64,000 nt of DNA from Saururus chinensis. Taxonomy: Eukaryota > Streptophyta > Magnoliopsida > Piperales > Saururaceae. Both the position numbers and the translations under genes were made by a program. The stretch is from contig CP141148.1 in assembly GCA_035235625.1 (NCBI GenBank), forward strand, positions 38,255,057-38,319,056, given 5' to 3'. The notes under the pieces were generated by a model. The model did no database searches, was not told the DNA's origin, and saw only the letters and a program-made list of their open reading frames with translations. Shown one piece after another: positions 23,100 to 34,274 of the stretch (the first letter of the stretch is position 1; every line of letters begins with the position of its first letter).

Positions 23100-24967
23100 T
23101 CCAGACAAAATTAAAGTTTGTATATGGCATGATCCCTTACAAACAAGTTATTCTTCAAACAACAATTATATTCTTTCAGGATGATAGAAGGGGAAAATTT
23201 GTTGGAATACTTCAATATATTCAACACATTGACCTCTCAATTAATTAGTATTAGTGTTAATATTGAAGATGAGGATTGAATACTACTACTTTTAACATTC
23301 CTTCCACCTTCATATGAACATATGGTGACAACACTGTCATATAGGAAGGAGATAGTAGAGTTGGAAGATGTCAGGGCTACTCTTTTATCAAATGAGATAA
23401 GGATGCAGCCTAATCTTGATGAATTACAAGTTGAGGGTCTTGTGGCTCAATGAAATAATTGGGGAAGGGGAAGATCAATGAACATTGAGTCTAAATTAAT
23501 TTAGGAATGTTATTAAAAAAATAGAAATAGGTCTCGCTCCATGTTAAAGGGGAAGAAAAAGATTGAATGTTATTAATTTAGGAATGAAGGTCACATGAAA
23601 ATAAGTGTCAAAAGCACAAAGAGGACCAATATAAGAAGAAGGAAAAGGCTTCTTTTGGTCAGGCTATCATGGAGGAGGTTAGACCTGATGATTTTGAGGC
23701 TGATGTGCTATCTGTCACTTCAGGTATGAATTTTTTTAATGATTCATGGATTTTAGTTTCAGGTTGTTTATAGCACATGTGTCCTAATCGTGATTGATTT
23801 GATAACTATGAGTCATTTAATGGTAGATTTATTCTAATGGGAAATAATACTACCTGTAAGACCATTGGAGTAGGAAATGTAAAAATTAAGAAGTTTGATG
23901 GTATAGTTCAAACACTAATTGAAGTTAGACATGTTTCTGACTTAGAAAATAATATGATATCTTTGGGAGCATTAGATGTAGTTGGTTGTAAGTTTAATAC
24001 AAAGTGTTAAAAGTAACAGAAGGGGTGATGGTGGTGATGAAATGTCAATAGGTAGGAAACTTATACAAATTAATTTAAAGTACAATTCTAGGTGATGTTG
24101 TTGTGTCCACTCCCATGAAAAACAACAGTGATGACGCAAAGAAAAATTGTTAAAAGGTGTCAAAAGTTACAAATTATGTTTTTGTAAATATTGTTTGTAT
24201 ATAAAATAATGGAGAGTGAGATTCTACAAAGGAAAAATAAAAGAAAGGATGTGTTGGAGTGTGTCAAATCAAATATTTGTGGTCCATCTTCAATGACATC
24301 AAAAGGTAAAGTTGAATACTTTGTGACTTTTATTAATAACTACTCAAGAAAAGTGTGGGTGTATTTTATGAAAAAAAAATAGAGGTGTTCATGAAGTTCA
24401 AGTAATAAAAGGCCTATGTTGAAGAGCAGACATGAAAATAGTTAAAGTGTTTGAGGTCATATAATGAGGTTGAATACAAATTTAAATAGATTGTTAATTG
24501 CTATAAAAATGAAGGGATTATACGTCACTTCACTTATTCTAGAACCCCACAATAAAATCTAGTAAAAAGAATGAATAGGACACTCTTGGAAAAAATAAGG
24601 AGCATGAGGTTTAACGTGAATCTTTCCAAGGAGTTTTGGGTTAAAACAATTAATGGGGTATGCCACATCATAAATAGGTCACTGTCTACAGATATTGATA
24701 TGAAGGTGCCTGAGATTTTTGGGTGTCTTGCATATGTCCATATTCATAACATACAAAGGAGTAAGCTTGATTCTACATCTAAAAAGTGCATTTTTCTCAT
24801 GTATAACAAAGAAGTGAAGGGATATAAACTTTGGGATTAAGAGGCAAACAAAATAGTCTTCAGTAGGCATGTGGTATTTGATGGGGTCTACCTGGTATAA
24901 AAATAGAATGGTGATAAGGTGCAATAGAAATGTTAGAAACAAATGGAAGTTCAGGTTGAAATAGATG
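23100..24967 (+). pseudogene. Copia gag, protease and integrase part
   Basis: Gag resumes at about 23180 (MIEGENLLEYFNIF..., then LPPSYEHMVTTLSYRKEIVE and ATLLSNEIR). A broken CCHC knuckle lies near 23565-23625. The protease and GAG-pre-integrase region around 23740-24000 carries HMCPNRD. Integrase at 24240-24840 contains GPSSMTSKGKVEYFVTFINN, KVWVYF and, after stops, RMNRTLLEKIRSM and KEFWVKTINGVCHIINRS. Stops and frameshifts are frequent, so the element cannot make protein. It belongs to the 17611-33961 element and is interrupted at 24968 by a hAT transposon. Confidence 0.88.
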
Positions 24968-26102
24968 TAGGGCTGCATCTCGGTTCGGTTCCGACCGGTT
25001 CTTATAAGAACCGAAACCGAAACCGGAACCGGAACCAAAATCTCGGAACCAATCCGAACTGAATAAGAAACCGATTTTATCGAAACCGAACCGAGAACCG
25101 GTTCTGAACCGAAATTTCCTGAGCTCGCTATCACCCCGGCCTCCCCTTCATCCTAAACCCATTCTCCATCAGACAGTCACACCTACCAGCGGTAGAGGCG
25201 GACATTGAGGAGCTCCGGCGGAGGCTATTGGTGGTGTCGCCAAAGTTGGGGGAGATGAGAAGCCGACTTCAAACTTCAGATGCCCTGCATTATCAATACA
25301 TCAAAAGAAATTGGCCCTGCTTTCAACAACTCAAGCATCGCCCTGGGCAGCAAAGGAAGCGGCTATAACAATTTACAAGGACGTCCAGAAGAAGAAGCTC
25401 CTCCTCATCTAGCATGAACAGTGGATCCACTGCAGGAAACAACCCATGCCGATTTCCCTAAGATTGGGGGGATCCCAGATGAAGGGTTGGTCGATAAAGG
25501 GCTAGGAAAGTGAGCAGGCATATGAAGACAACGAGAGACTTCTGCCTGCATCTGGACAGTTTATTTCACTATCAAGCCAGACTAGATGAACTGTTCATGA
25601 CCAGGAAGTAAATTTGTGAAGCTGGGTGGCTGATCACACTTCACAACTGCAAAATTCCAAAATTTGAAGCTAGAAGAAGACGAAGGGGGAATGCTGAGTA
25701 GTTGGAAGGGGCAAGGGAGAATGGAGAAGGCACCTGGGCTTTGAGCTCCAGATTGAAACCTTGCAAACCGAGGTCGCTGGGAGGAAGTGTTGAAAGTAGC
25801 TTGAGATTCCGATTAAGGGATTTTTAGGGTTTTGGGAGGTTAGGGTTAATAAAAGAAGAATCCATCTCGACCCTTCATTCAAATGAAGGGCTGAGATTAT
25901 ATTAAAAATAAAAATTGAAAAAGGTATTCGATTTGGTTCGGTTTTGGGTTTTTATAAGTTAGAACCGAGCCGAAAATACACCAATTCCTTAACTTAAGGA
26001 ACCGATCCGGAACCGAAGTTGGAACCGAACCAAACCGAACCGACTAATTTCAGTTCGGTTCTACCTGGTTCAATTCGGTTCGGTTTTTTTGATGTAGCCC
26101 TA
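24968..26102. mobile_element. Non-autonomous hAT transposon with captured DNA
   Basis: The element has perfect 8-bp target duplications, AATAGATG at 24960-24967 and 26103-26110. Its 12-bp termini are TAGGGCTGCATC and the complement TAGGGCTACATC (one mismatch), typical of hAT. Subterminal zones (about 24975-25115 and 25925-26090) consist of many CGGTTC/GAACCG repeats. No transposase frame is present. The GC-rich core (about 25120-25900) is unlike its flanks. On the plus strand it reads VEADIEELRRRLLVVSPKLG from about 25190. On the minus strand it carries AAACCCTAA-like telo-box motifs near 25800-25850. I infer captured host gene sequence, source unknown. Confidence 0.88.
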
Positions 26103-26110
26103 AATAGATG

Positions 26111-27451
26111 ATGAAGATGCTTAAACGAATGACAGAGACAAGCAACAATGTCCTCAGATGGGTGATGATCAATATCAAGAACCTTAAAGAATTGCAAAAG
26201 GAAGAGCTAAACGAAATACTGAAGCAACGGTTACGTATGACTTTAAGGATATGATTATTTTTGCTTTAATAATTGATAGTGGAGACCATCTTGTTTTTAA
26301 GGTGCCAAAAAATCTAAAGACAATGACAAGTGGATGACAACCATGATGGAGGAGATGAAATCTCTACACAAGAATAAAACTTGGGAATTAGTTGAACTAC
26401 TTAATGAAAAAAAGGCTATTAGATGTAAATCAGTGCTTAAAAAAATGAGGCTTTATCAAATAAAGAACCTAAATTATTTAAGGCTAGCTTAGGGGTAAAA
26501 GGATATACACAAGAGAAAAATGTGGATTTTAATAAAATTTTCTCTCTAGTAATAAAACACACTTATATTTGAATTTTGCTAGTTATGGTTACTTATTATG
26601 ATCTAGAACTTAACATTTTGATGTCAAGACGATATTTCTTTATGGGGAAATAGAAAAGTAAATTACATGTAACAACCTGATGAATTTGAGGGACGAGGAA
26701 AGGATTTGGTATGCATGTTTGATAATTGTATTTATTTTCGTGTTCTTCCTTATAGTTATATAGCTATCTTAAAGGAAGAATATTGAGAAGGTGTTGAACA
26801 AGTTTAATATAAACAATGCCAAACAAATTAGTAAACTCATTGCTGCTCATTTCAAGTTGAGTCCAGAGTTATATCCCACCATAGAGGATAATATTTAAAG
26901 TATGAAACTAGTGCATTATGCTGGTGTAATTGGTTATCTAATGTATGTTATGGTGTCCAATAGGCCAGATATTGCCTAAGTAGTAAGTGTTGTTATGAGG
27001 TATATAACTAATTCAGGGAGGAAGCATTGAGATGTTGTAAAGACGATTTTGAGATAACTAAATGGGATAAAGAATGTTGGCATTTTATTTGGGAATGATG
27101 AAACATTAACTTATATAGTTAAATATATGGATGCAGACTTTGCATTAATCTGGATAAGTGCACATGATATGTGTTCACTTATGTAAGTGGTGCAGTCAGT
27201 TGGATTTCTATTCTCCAAATGGTAAATATTTTATCAACAATAAAGGCTGAATAAATAGTAGTTATAAAAACAACTAAAGAGGATATATAGCTAAAGGAGT
27301 TGGTCAATGAACTTGGGTTGAAGCATAAGACTATTAAAGTACTTTGTAATAGTCAAAATGTCATAAATTTAGCAAAAAATTAAGTTTATCATGTAAGGAC
27401 AAAGCACGTCCTAGTGAAATACCATAAGATATAAGAATACATGTCCGATAG
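26111..27451 (+). pseudogene. Copia reverse transcriptase and RNase H part
   Basis: Recognisable pieces in order are the RT start MMEEMKSLHKNKTWELVEL (about 26345), then KGYTQEKNVDFNKIFS, YFRVLPYSYIAILKEEY (about 26740), AAHFKLSPELYP, GYLMYVMVSNRPDIA and the RNase H end HVRTKHVLVKYHKI (about 27385). The catalytic YVDD block and its surroundings are missing between YSYIAI and the RT C-terminus, so there is an internal deletion as well as many stops. The copy is broken at 27452 by a solo LTR. The next residues of the same frame (IHLQKMDMKDNIADMLIKS) follow at 29495. Confidence 0.88.
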
Positions 27452-29484
27452 TATAACATCCTATTTTCCAATTCCGTCTAATTCAAGGGGTTGGGGGTAA
27501 TTCTATAAAATTGAATAAGTTTTAGGGGTCTTTAAAGGGATGAAATCTCCATATACGGGTAGAGCTCGAAGTAACGAGTGTAACAAATCGAAGAACACTT
27601 AAAATAGAGGTTAAAAGCGAAAGTTTTAACCTCAAAAAGTGCATCACATGGGTCAGACCCACTTGAAAAATGCAGGATAGTTTACCCATATGTAGTCAGT
27701 TTCGAATGGCTCATCAATACAAGTCCATTAGTACTACGAGTACGCAATTCTGATTTCGGGGTAAGAAGATATCGCATTTTGAAGTTGAGATAATATAAAA
27801 TAAAAATAAAATAAATAGGAGTAAGGACGATTTAGCTGATGTCAATGCCATGCATCAGCCACGCTAGTGGCACAGGACCCACATCATTGGGTTAGCCCGC
27901 GCAGTTGTCAGCTCCAATGAGACACGAGGGAGGGGCCTGCATAACATTGTCAGCTCCTGCTAGACACGAGGGAGCCAAGTGTCGCTTTTGTGCTGCCTAG
28001 GCTGGGGGGGGGGGCACACGTTTCATCATGCACGCAACAAGTGTTTTGGTGTGTGCTTGCGCATGCCTCACACATGAGATGTGTGTTTTGCTTGTGCACG
28101 TGGGTGCTTCATCTGCTCATGGGTTTTCCACAATATATAAGAAACCTGTGTAGATTTTCAGGGGAGTTTTCTGGTCATTTTGAGTTCGATTTCGCAAGTT
28201 TAAGAGTCATTCTTAGGTAATTCGAAGGTGTTTTGCGCAATGGAAGTGCTCATTCTCATAGTTGGCTACTCTAAAGGAAGAAAATAGTCCAGAGTATTAG
28301 GAGGTTTTGTCTAACGCACTCAAGCCCAAAGAGAGAGAGAAGCGACCCGAAGTAAAGAGGTTTCATCCTCCACCGTTGGGCCCTATCAAGAGAGGTAAAC
28401 TTAAGTAAGGGGAGGCTCTGTCCTCCACTGACGGGTCACACAATGAGAGAAATGTTCCTTAGTAAGGGGAAGTTTTGTTCGCCGCATATGGGCACTAAGA
28501 GAGAATTGCCCTCAAGTAAGGAGAGGTTATGTCTGTTGCTTATGGGTGCATAGAGAAAAAGGTATCCCCGAGTAAGGAGAGATTTTTGTCCACCGCCAAT
28601 AGGCTCCAAGAGAGAAGTATCTCTGGGTGAGGAGAGGTTATGTCCATCACCTATAGGTGCATAGAGAGAAGAGTATCTCCAGGTAAGGGGAGGTTTTGTT
28701 CATTGCCTAAGGAAGCATAGAGAGAAAAGTGTCTCCAAGTAAGGGAGGTTCCATCCACCACCTATGGGTGAAAAAAGGGAGAAACATTCATGAGAAAAAG
28801 AAGGCTCTGCCCACCATCTTTGAACTTAAAGGGGAGGACACCCCGGAGAAAGGAGCACATCGGGATGGTGCTATTTTTAAAACTTCAGGGGAGTAAGCAT
28901 TTCTAACCTTCTAATTTGCACATCGGGATGAGTGCATGTGCATCTTAAGTAGTTAACTTAATATGCTAAATAATATATATGTTTTAGTATGATCCAAAGT
29001 GTTCTGGCCTATTTTTCTTTGTTTTGATTTGATATGCTCCAATCAGATCTGGTATGATATGATATGGTCAAATGAGATATGGTGTGATCTAATCTGCTCT
29101 GATATGTTTTGCTCTGCTATGTGATTGAGCGAGATTTGTGATTCCATTGATTTGTCAGCTTCTATTTGACATTGAATATATTCGGTTGACTTCGATTAAA
29201 TATTCAAATATAAGTATTTTGATGTATATAATTTTATACTACCTGATACATGTAATAGCCATTAGGCAAAACTACATATAGATCTGATCATATTAGTATA
29301 ACATCATAGATACTATCCAACATGTATGTAGGTAATTAATGGCATGACAACATATACCCGATCTAAATTAGCTCTAACGGCATTGATGTTACAGCTCCTA
29401 GCTGATTTGTTTTTTAAATTTATTTCCTCCAATTTTGTGTTCTGAACCCCCGGTCTAGGTCAATTCTCAGGCCAGGGTGTTATA
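27452..29484 (+). repeat. Solo LTR (gypsy-like) inserted in copia RNase H
   Basis: This 2033-bp block starts TATAACATCC and ends GGGTGTTATA. The terminal TATAACA.CC inverted repeat is a mutated TGTAACA...TGTTACA pair. Copia coding sequence is continuous across it. The flanking 5-mers GATAG and AATGG are only 3/5 identical, consistent with an old duplication. A TATA box (ATATATAAG) lies near 28132-28140. A tandem array follows within the transcribed part. Its last 350 bp resemble the LTR at 18192-20442. No internal region or second LTR is present. Confidence 0.75.
28350..28830 (+). repeat. Tandem array, period about 55 bp, in solo LTR
   Basis: About nine degenerate units start near 28354, 28405, 28461, 28517, 28571, 28627, 28682, 28738 and 28790. 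The consensus is AGTAAGGGGAGGTTTTGTCC, then 'accgcctatgggtgcatagagagaa' and a short spacer. The array lies about 200 bp downstream of the LTR TATA box, so it would be transcribed as part of R/U5. Confidence 0.85.
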
Positions 29485-29745
29485 AATGGGTAGATTCATC
29501 TTCAAAAGATGGACATGAAAGATAATATTGCAGATATGTTAATAAAGTCAGTGACCAATGAAAAGTTCAAGCATTGCTTAAGCTTGCTTAATCCTGCAAG
29601 GTGTTGAAGATCACATTGCACCTGGATGGGGTGCAAAAGGAACTGCTTTTGAGGTGGAGGATGCAAGGACATGCCTGTATTCTGGTAGACACAGTTGTGG
29701 ATAATTCTCCTATGTGACTTGTTAAACTCAAATTAAGGTGGAGAT
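29485..29745 (+). pseudogene. Copia RNase H C-terminus and polypurine tract
   Basis: The frame IHLQKMDMKDNIADMLIKS is the standard end of copia RNase H (IADMLTK motif), followed by NEKFKHCLSLLNPARC and the stop. A polypurine tract, AAGGTGGAGAT, at about 29735-29745 directly precedes the 3' LTR. Confidence 0.88.
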
Positions 29746-30103
29746 TATTTTATGTGACTTGACTCTTCAAAGACACGGAGTCTAGCATGGACTAGAGTCC
29801 TCTTGGACTCAGGGACCATCGTAGTGGGTTCTTACAAATATTTAGTTGTTGGGTACTTGGGTTGTTCGTAAAACCTTGTAATAAAAAGGTGACCAATGTA
29901 CTTACCTTGATACACTTTTTCTTCGTGGGTTCCTTATCTCAGTTTTTTGCATTTGGCTTGAATAATTCTCTTCTTCTTTGAGAGAGAGAGAGAGACACAA
30001 AGTGAGAAAGGGAGAAGGGGAATTCTCTCATAATTTTTGAGAGGCATGTAACTCAATTGTTTCACAACTATATTAGAAGGATTCTCTCCGACTGTGGGCA
30101 TAG
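29746..30103 (+). repeat. Copia 3' LTR, left part
   Basis: Starts TATTTTATGTGACTTG and matches bases 1-355 of the 5' LTR at 17611. It breaks off after 'gactgtgggcatag', where a second LTR retrotransposon begins with TGTCACAG. The missing 111 bp of this LTR are found at 33851-33961. Confidence 0.9.
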
Positions 30104-30952
30104 TGTCACAGAGGCGATCGGGAAGTGACCATCCATCTAGCATTCACAAGGCCAATAGCCAAATGAGTCAGCCTTATTTTTCAAGAACATGGCCTCGTGC
30201 CATTCAACCGAGCATCTAGCCCATAAACCCAAACAACACACTTGTCACAAGGAGGACATGTGAACATGCTAAGACATTCCCCAGGCGAGCTAGCCGGAGG
30301 GGGATGCAACCTTGCGATGTACACATCCAACTTAGGCACTCGGAAGTCAAAATACTCCATCTCAACCAAGTGCATACAAAGGTCATTCTTCCAACAAGGT
30401 CATAAAACCAGATGACCGGCCCTTAGGTCAAAGAGCCACATCTCATAGCCGACAGGGCTCTTAGCAAGATGGCTAGCAACCTAACCAGCCTTCATTGCAT
30501 TCTGTGGCAGCCAATTACAAGGCCAAACATCATACCAACAATTTATACATTCCATCTCACTAAGTCCTTTTATATAGCATAAGAGATTTCTTTCATAATG
30601 ATGGAGTGATAAGCAAAGTAGTTGTACAAGCATGGTCCTTCCAAAGTTTATTAAATAGCCCCTAAATGCTCTGCGAGACTCTCCAATGCTATCTTAGGGG
30701 GACGGGACACGTTAATACTCCAAATAATAAGCTAGCTGACCAAATGTCTCAACATGGCCAACCGTGTGTATGCATTATTGTGTGCATTATGCGTAACATT
30801 ATGCAACATTACAAGCCTTCCCTGCAACATATGCATACAGGGTAAGCAATGTTGCGAGCGATTTCCGCAACACATACACACTAAGTATACAACACACCCA
30901 CACATGTGCGTCCCAGCATGTGTCATAAATAGTACCCTTCTCTTCCCTGTGA
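30104..30952 (-). repeat. Non-autonomous LTR element: 3' LTR
   Basis: 849 bp, and the direct partner of 32998-33845. Shared landmarks in order are 'aaggccaa', 'gagtcagccttattt', 'cttgtcaca', 'tatgtgaacatg', 'aaggtcat', 'tttatat', 'gcaacacat.cacac' and 'tgtcataaatag'. On the minus strand a TATA box, CTATATAAAAGG, lies near 30571-30583, consistent with minus orientation. It is bordered on the inside by a polypurine tract. Confidence 0.88.
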
Positions 30953-30968
30953 CTCTCTCCCCCACTCA
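30953..30968 (-). other. Polypurine tract of the non-autonomous LTR element
   Basis: On the minus strand the bases GAGTGGGGGAGAGAG sit immediately before the 3' LTR. This is the expected plus-strand priming site for second-strand synthesis. Confidence 0.75.
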
Positions 30969-32983
30969 ATCTGTTGATGTCCTAGTCAATGTTATGCCTC
31001 CATGGGCCTTACTATCATCTCCAACCACGATAAGTGATTGCAATGAATGTTTCTTCTTTCTTATGGCTCTTGAAATTTGTTTATACCATGGCTTGGATAA
31101 TCCCGTGAATTACATGTTTTGAAAAAATCAACTTCACCAATTGGCCCTTGCCTCTATTAAACCATTACACAATGCAACTTTTCTTCTCAATGTGCCTTTC
31201 CCACATCGGCAAAAGAAAAAGTACTTTGTGGAAAAGGTTGCATCAATAAGAAGGTGCACCCAATTGCTCCATTTGAGTTATTGTTGCACGTCTACGAGGA
31301 AAAGATAAATCAAATAATGCCTAACTTCTTCTCCTAAAGTTGGTCTTGCACTCGAGACACTCACAAGTTGCCTATACATGGGATGATATTTTCTTACACT
31401 TTGGCCACACCTTGCAGTTCTCATTGTCAAGTTTACACCATGGCATCGGGCTTCAACATTCTTGTCTGTGCCCATTGACATATCCCAAGAATCTAATCTC
31501 ACCCCCACTTATACCAAAGCTCAATAATATTTTGCAATGCTAACCTTAGACTAGATTTTCATCAACCAAGAGTCTAGCAAAATGATGTCCTCATTGTGTT
31601 AAGTACCTTTTGGGTCTCCATGCCTTACAAAGTTCAAGTTATCTAATTAAGTCAAGTTTCTTCTCACAATCTCCTCTAGAGAGGTCTACTTCACCCTAGG
31701 AGAAGTAACTTTGCTCAAGCTTTGCGTTACCAACATAGTCATCAAACTACTACGCCACTAATGATGCAACACTATCTTTGCATTTATTGCCTATTGGCAA
31801 ATGAAGGCCACTTCACCCAGCTAGTCAAGTCAATATCTAGAACTAGCAAAGTACAATAGGTGTCACTCTGCCAACCAAGTATGGCATACAAGGTCATGTT
31901 TAGCAACCTAGAGGTAGGAACGCCATATTCCTATTCGTCTCGATAAAGCATGGTTTAGATACACTACTTGCATGTTGACCTAAAGAACTTAGGGGGTGAA
32001 TGTTTTACTTTTGTTCACCTCAAAAAATTGTGATACCTCTTGCTGCAACAACTCCCAACCAAAGGCACAAATGTCCATCGCCATCATGTGCCAACTTTTT
32101 CATTTCTTTCTCTCTATTTTTTTCCCACACTTTGGATACACACTTGCATGCCAAATGGATTGTTTTACCTGTCACTTTTCCACTTTCATCACTTGGACTC
32201 GATAGATTCCACTCCTCATGTTCAACATTCCTCTTCTTGTCGACCCAGGAAGTTTCATTCCTCAAGCCTACTATTACCAACACGAATTTTCTTTTTGTGC
32301 CAAGTTCAACCTGAAACCGCCTACCCATGAATCTCATATTTTATTAGCAAGAAGAAACCGCATTAGCAAGAAGAAACCGACTTCCTTTGGTTGTACACTT
32401 TATTTTCCTAATGGGCTATGCATCCATTTGCAATATGGTCACCCAACTTAATGTTCATTTTCAGCCCTTCCTCGCATCAAGGAGTCTCACATTTAATCAC
32501 TTGTAAGAATAACTTGCTCCATACCCATAAACTTTGTTTTAATATATTGTTCCACCCACAACATCGTTAGGTAAGGAGGTTTGAAGATTCACAAGGCTTC
32601 TCACTACCAATAAGTCCCATATTGCATCAGTAGCAAGAGCTTGCTGCCATTTGCATCATTTTTAGTTCCAACATGACTCTATATTGCTTCAATAGCATTA
32701 CTACATCAACGGTTAGCTAACAAGAACACTATTGCCACTCGGTCCTTATAAAAAAATGCTCTCTTGATGGCAAATTTCACTCGTTTAGTTTGAAACAAAG
32801 AAAGAAATTTAATCAACAATCATCTATTCATATACGTTTCATCCCACATTTCTATCATCTTGTATTTTGCATGTTCACTCTTTTGCCCATCTCACACTAT
32901 CGAGGTCGAAGAACATTACATTCAACAATATCCAATTCTTTGTCCAAATGTTCATTTTGGTCACCCAACAAGATGAAACCTTC
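30969..32983 (-). mobile_element. Internal region of a non-autonomous LTR retrotransposon
   Basis: About 2.0 kb between two equal LTRs, with primer-binding site and polypurine tract but no readable gag, protease, reverse transcriptase, RNase H or integrase motif. The longest minus-strand frame (32020-32337, about 105 aa) begins MRFMGRRFQVELGTK and matches nothing I recognise. Overlapping plus-strand frames are equally uninformative. I interpret it as a LARD-type parasite that uses proteins from an autonomous relative. Confidence 0.75.
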
Positions 32984-32996
32984 GCTCTGATACCAC
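32984..32996 (-). other. Primer-binding site of the non-autonomous LTR element
   Basis: The minus strand reads GTGGTATCAGAGC, a match to the initiator-Met tRNA 3' end. It lies two bases inside the LTR at 32998 and fixes the minus orientation. Confidence 0.85.
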
Positions 32997-32997
32997 T

Positions 32998-33845
32998 TGT
33001 TATGAAAGCACATGAGAAGCAACCATCTGTGCGGCACTGATAAGGCCAAATAACCAAGCGAGTCAGCCTTATTTGTCAAGGTCAAGGTCAAAACCTTGTG
33101 CCATTCGACAAAGCATCTTACCCGCAAACCCGAGCAACAAACTTGTCACAATGCAGATATGTGAACATGTTAGAACATTCTCTAAGCAAGCTAGACAGAG
33201 GGGGACACAGTCTTGCGATACCAACATTCAACTTAAGCACTCAGACATCAAAATACACTATCTCAACTAAGTGTATGCAAAGGTCATTGTTTTCAACAAG
33301 GTCATAAGGCCGGACAACCAATTCTTGAGTCGGAGAGTCCCATCTCCCAACCAATGTGTCTCCTAGCATAATGACTAAGCACTCAACTAGCCTGTATTTC
33401 ATTCCAAGGCAACCGGCTATAAGGTTAGGCATTATACCAATCTCATATATTTTATCTCACCACGTCCCCTTTATATGATATAAAATATTTCTTATATATT
33501 GTTGGAGTGGCAACCACAGTAATGGTAAGAAAATAATTTTTCTAAAATTTGTCAAATGACCCCAATATGCTCTACAAGACTCTCTATTACTATACTAGGA
33601 GGAGATGACATATAAATACGCCAAACAACAAGCATGTTGACAAAGAATCTCTACATAACCAACCATTTGTGCGTATCGCTATGTGCATTTTACATAACAT
33701 TGCATACCTTCTATGCAACTCATACATATAGGGTGACAAAAGTTACGAGAGTTTCCCACAACACATGTACACCACATATATAACACACTCACCCGTGTGC
33801 GCCCCAATACATGTCACAAATAGCATATTTCTATGCCCCGTACCA
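32998..33845 (-). repeat. Non-autonomous LTR element: 5' LTR
   Basis: 848 bp, partner of 30104-30952. By eye it is roughly three-quarters identical, so the insertion is not recent. On the minus strand it ends TTTCATAACA just before the primer-binding site. The outer flank AAAAG (33846-33850) corresponds to CATAG (30099-30103) with two differences, a plausible decayed target duplication. Confidence 0.88.
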
Positions 33846-33850
33846 AAAAG

Positions 33851-33961
33851 CACCTTGCTGAACTATGTAAATTTTTATGTTCCTTATTTTATTTATTATT
33901 CTATATTTTTTACTTTATATCTATGTTTTCCTTTGGGCTATACTATTGTCAAAATTCTACA
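33851..33961 (+). repeat. Copia 3' LTR, right part
   Basis: Contains 'gaactatgtaaatt', 'ttatttatt', 'ttactttatatct' and the terminal 'attgtcaaaattctaca'. It exactly continues the LTR broken at 30103 when compared with 17960-18074. The outer end of the 16-kb copia element is therefore 33961. Confidence 0.88.
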
Positions 33962-33969
33962 ACTTTCTC

Positions 33970-34059
33970 AGGCACATGGCCAGGCTAGGGCCTGGAAATA
34001 TGCTGGTAGGCTAGGGCTTAGAACTTAGCTCTAGCCCACCCTAGCGCAGCCCGGTTTCA
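33970..34059. repeat. hAT-type terminus remnant
   Basis: Reading inward from 34059 on the minus strand gives TAGGGCTGAAACCGGGCTG, a hAT-like end with GGGCT-rich subterminal sequence (caggctagggcctgg, tagctctagccc). No matching left end or target duplication was found, so this is probably a truncated MITE. Confidence 0.35.
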
Positions 34060-34274
34060 GCCCTACCAGTGGGCTTTACTTTGCCCCAACAGCAGCAGGC
34101 GCAACGTTTTGTATATTAATGACCTCTCGGAGGCAAGACATCTGCTCCTGCTCTCTCTTTTTGGCATTAACCCACTCCTGCTGAAGCCAAAAACTGTCAT
34201 TATTTGGTTCTCTAGATTCCAGAGGTTTAAGTCAAAAGCATAAAAAGCATGTTATTAATAACATCAAGTGACAA

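Noticed and set aside
30754..31122. A 122-aa Cys-rich plus-strand frame.
   Set aside because: It spans the LTR end and polypurine tract of a minus-strand element, so it is antisense and incidental.
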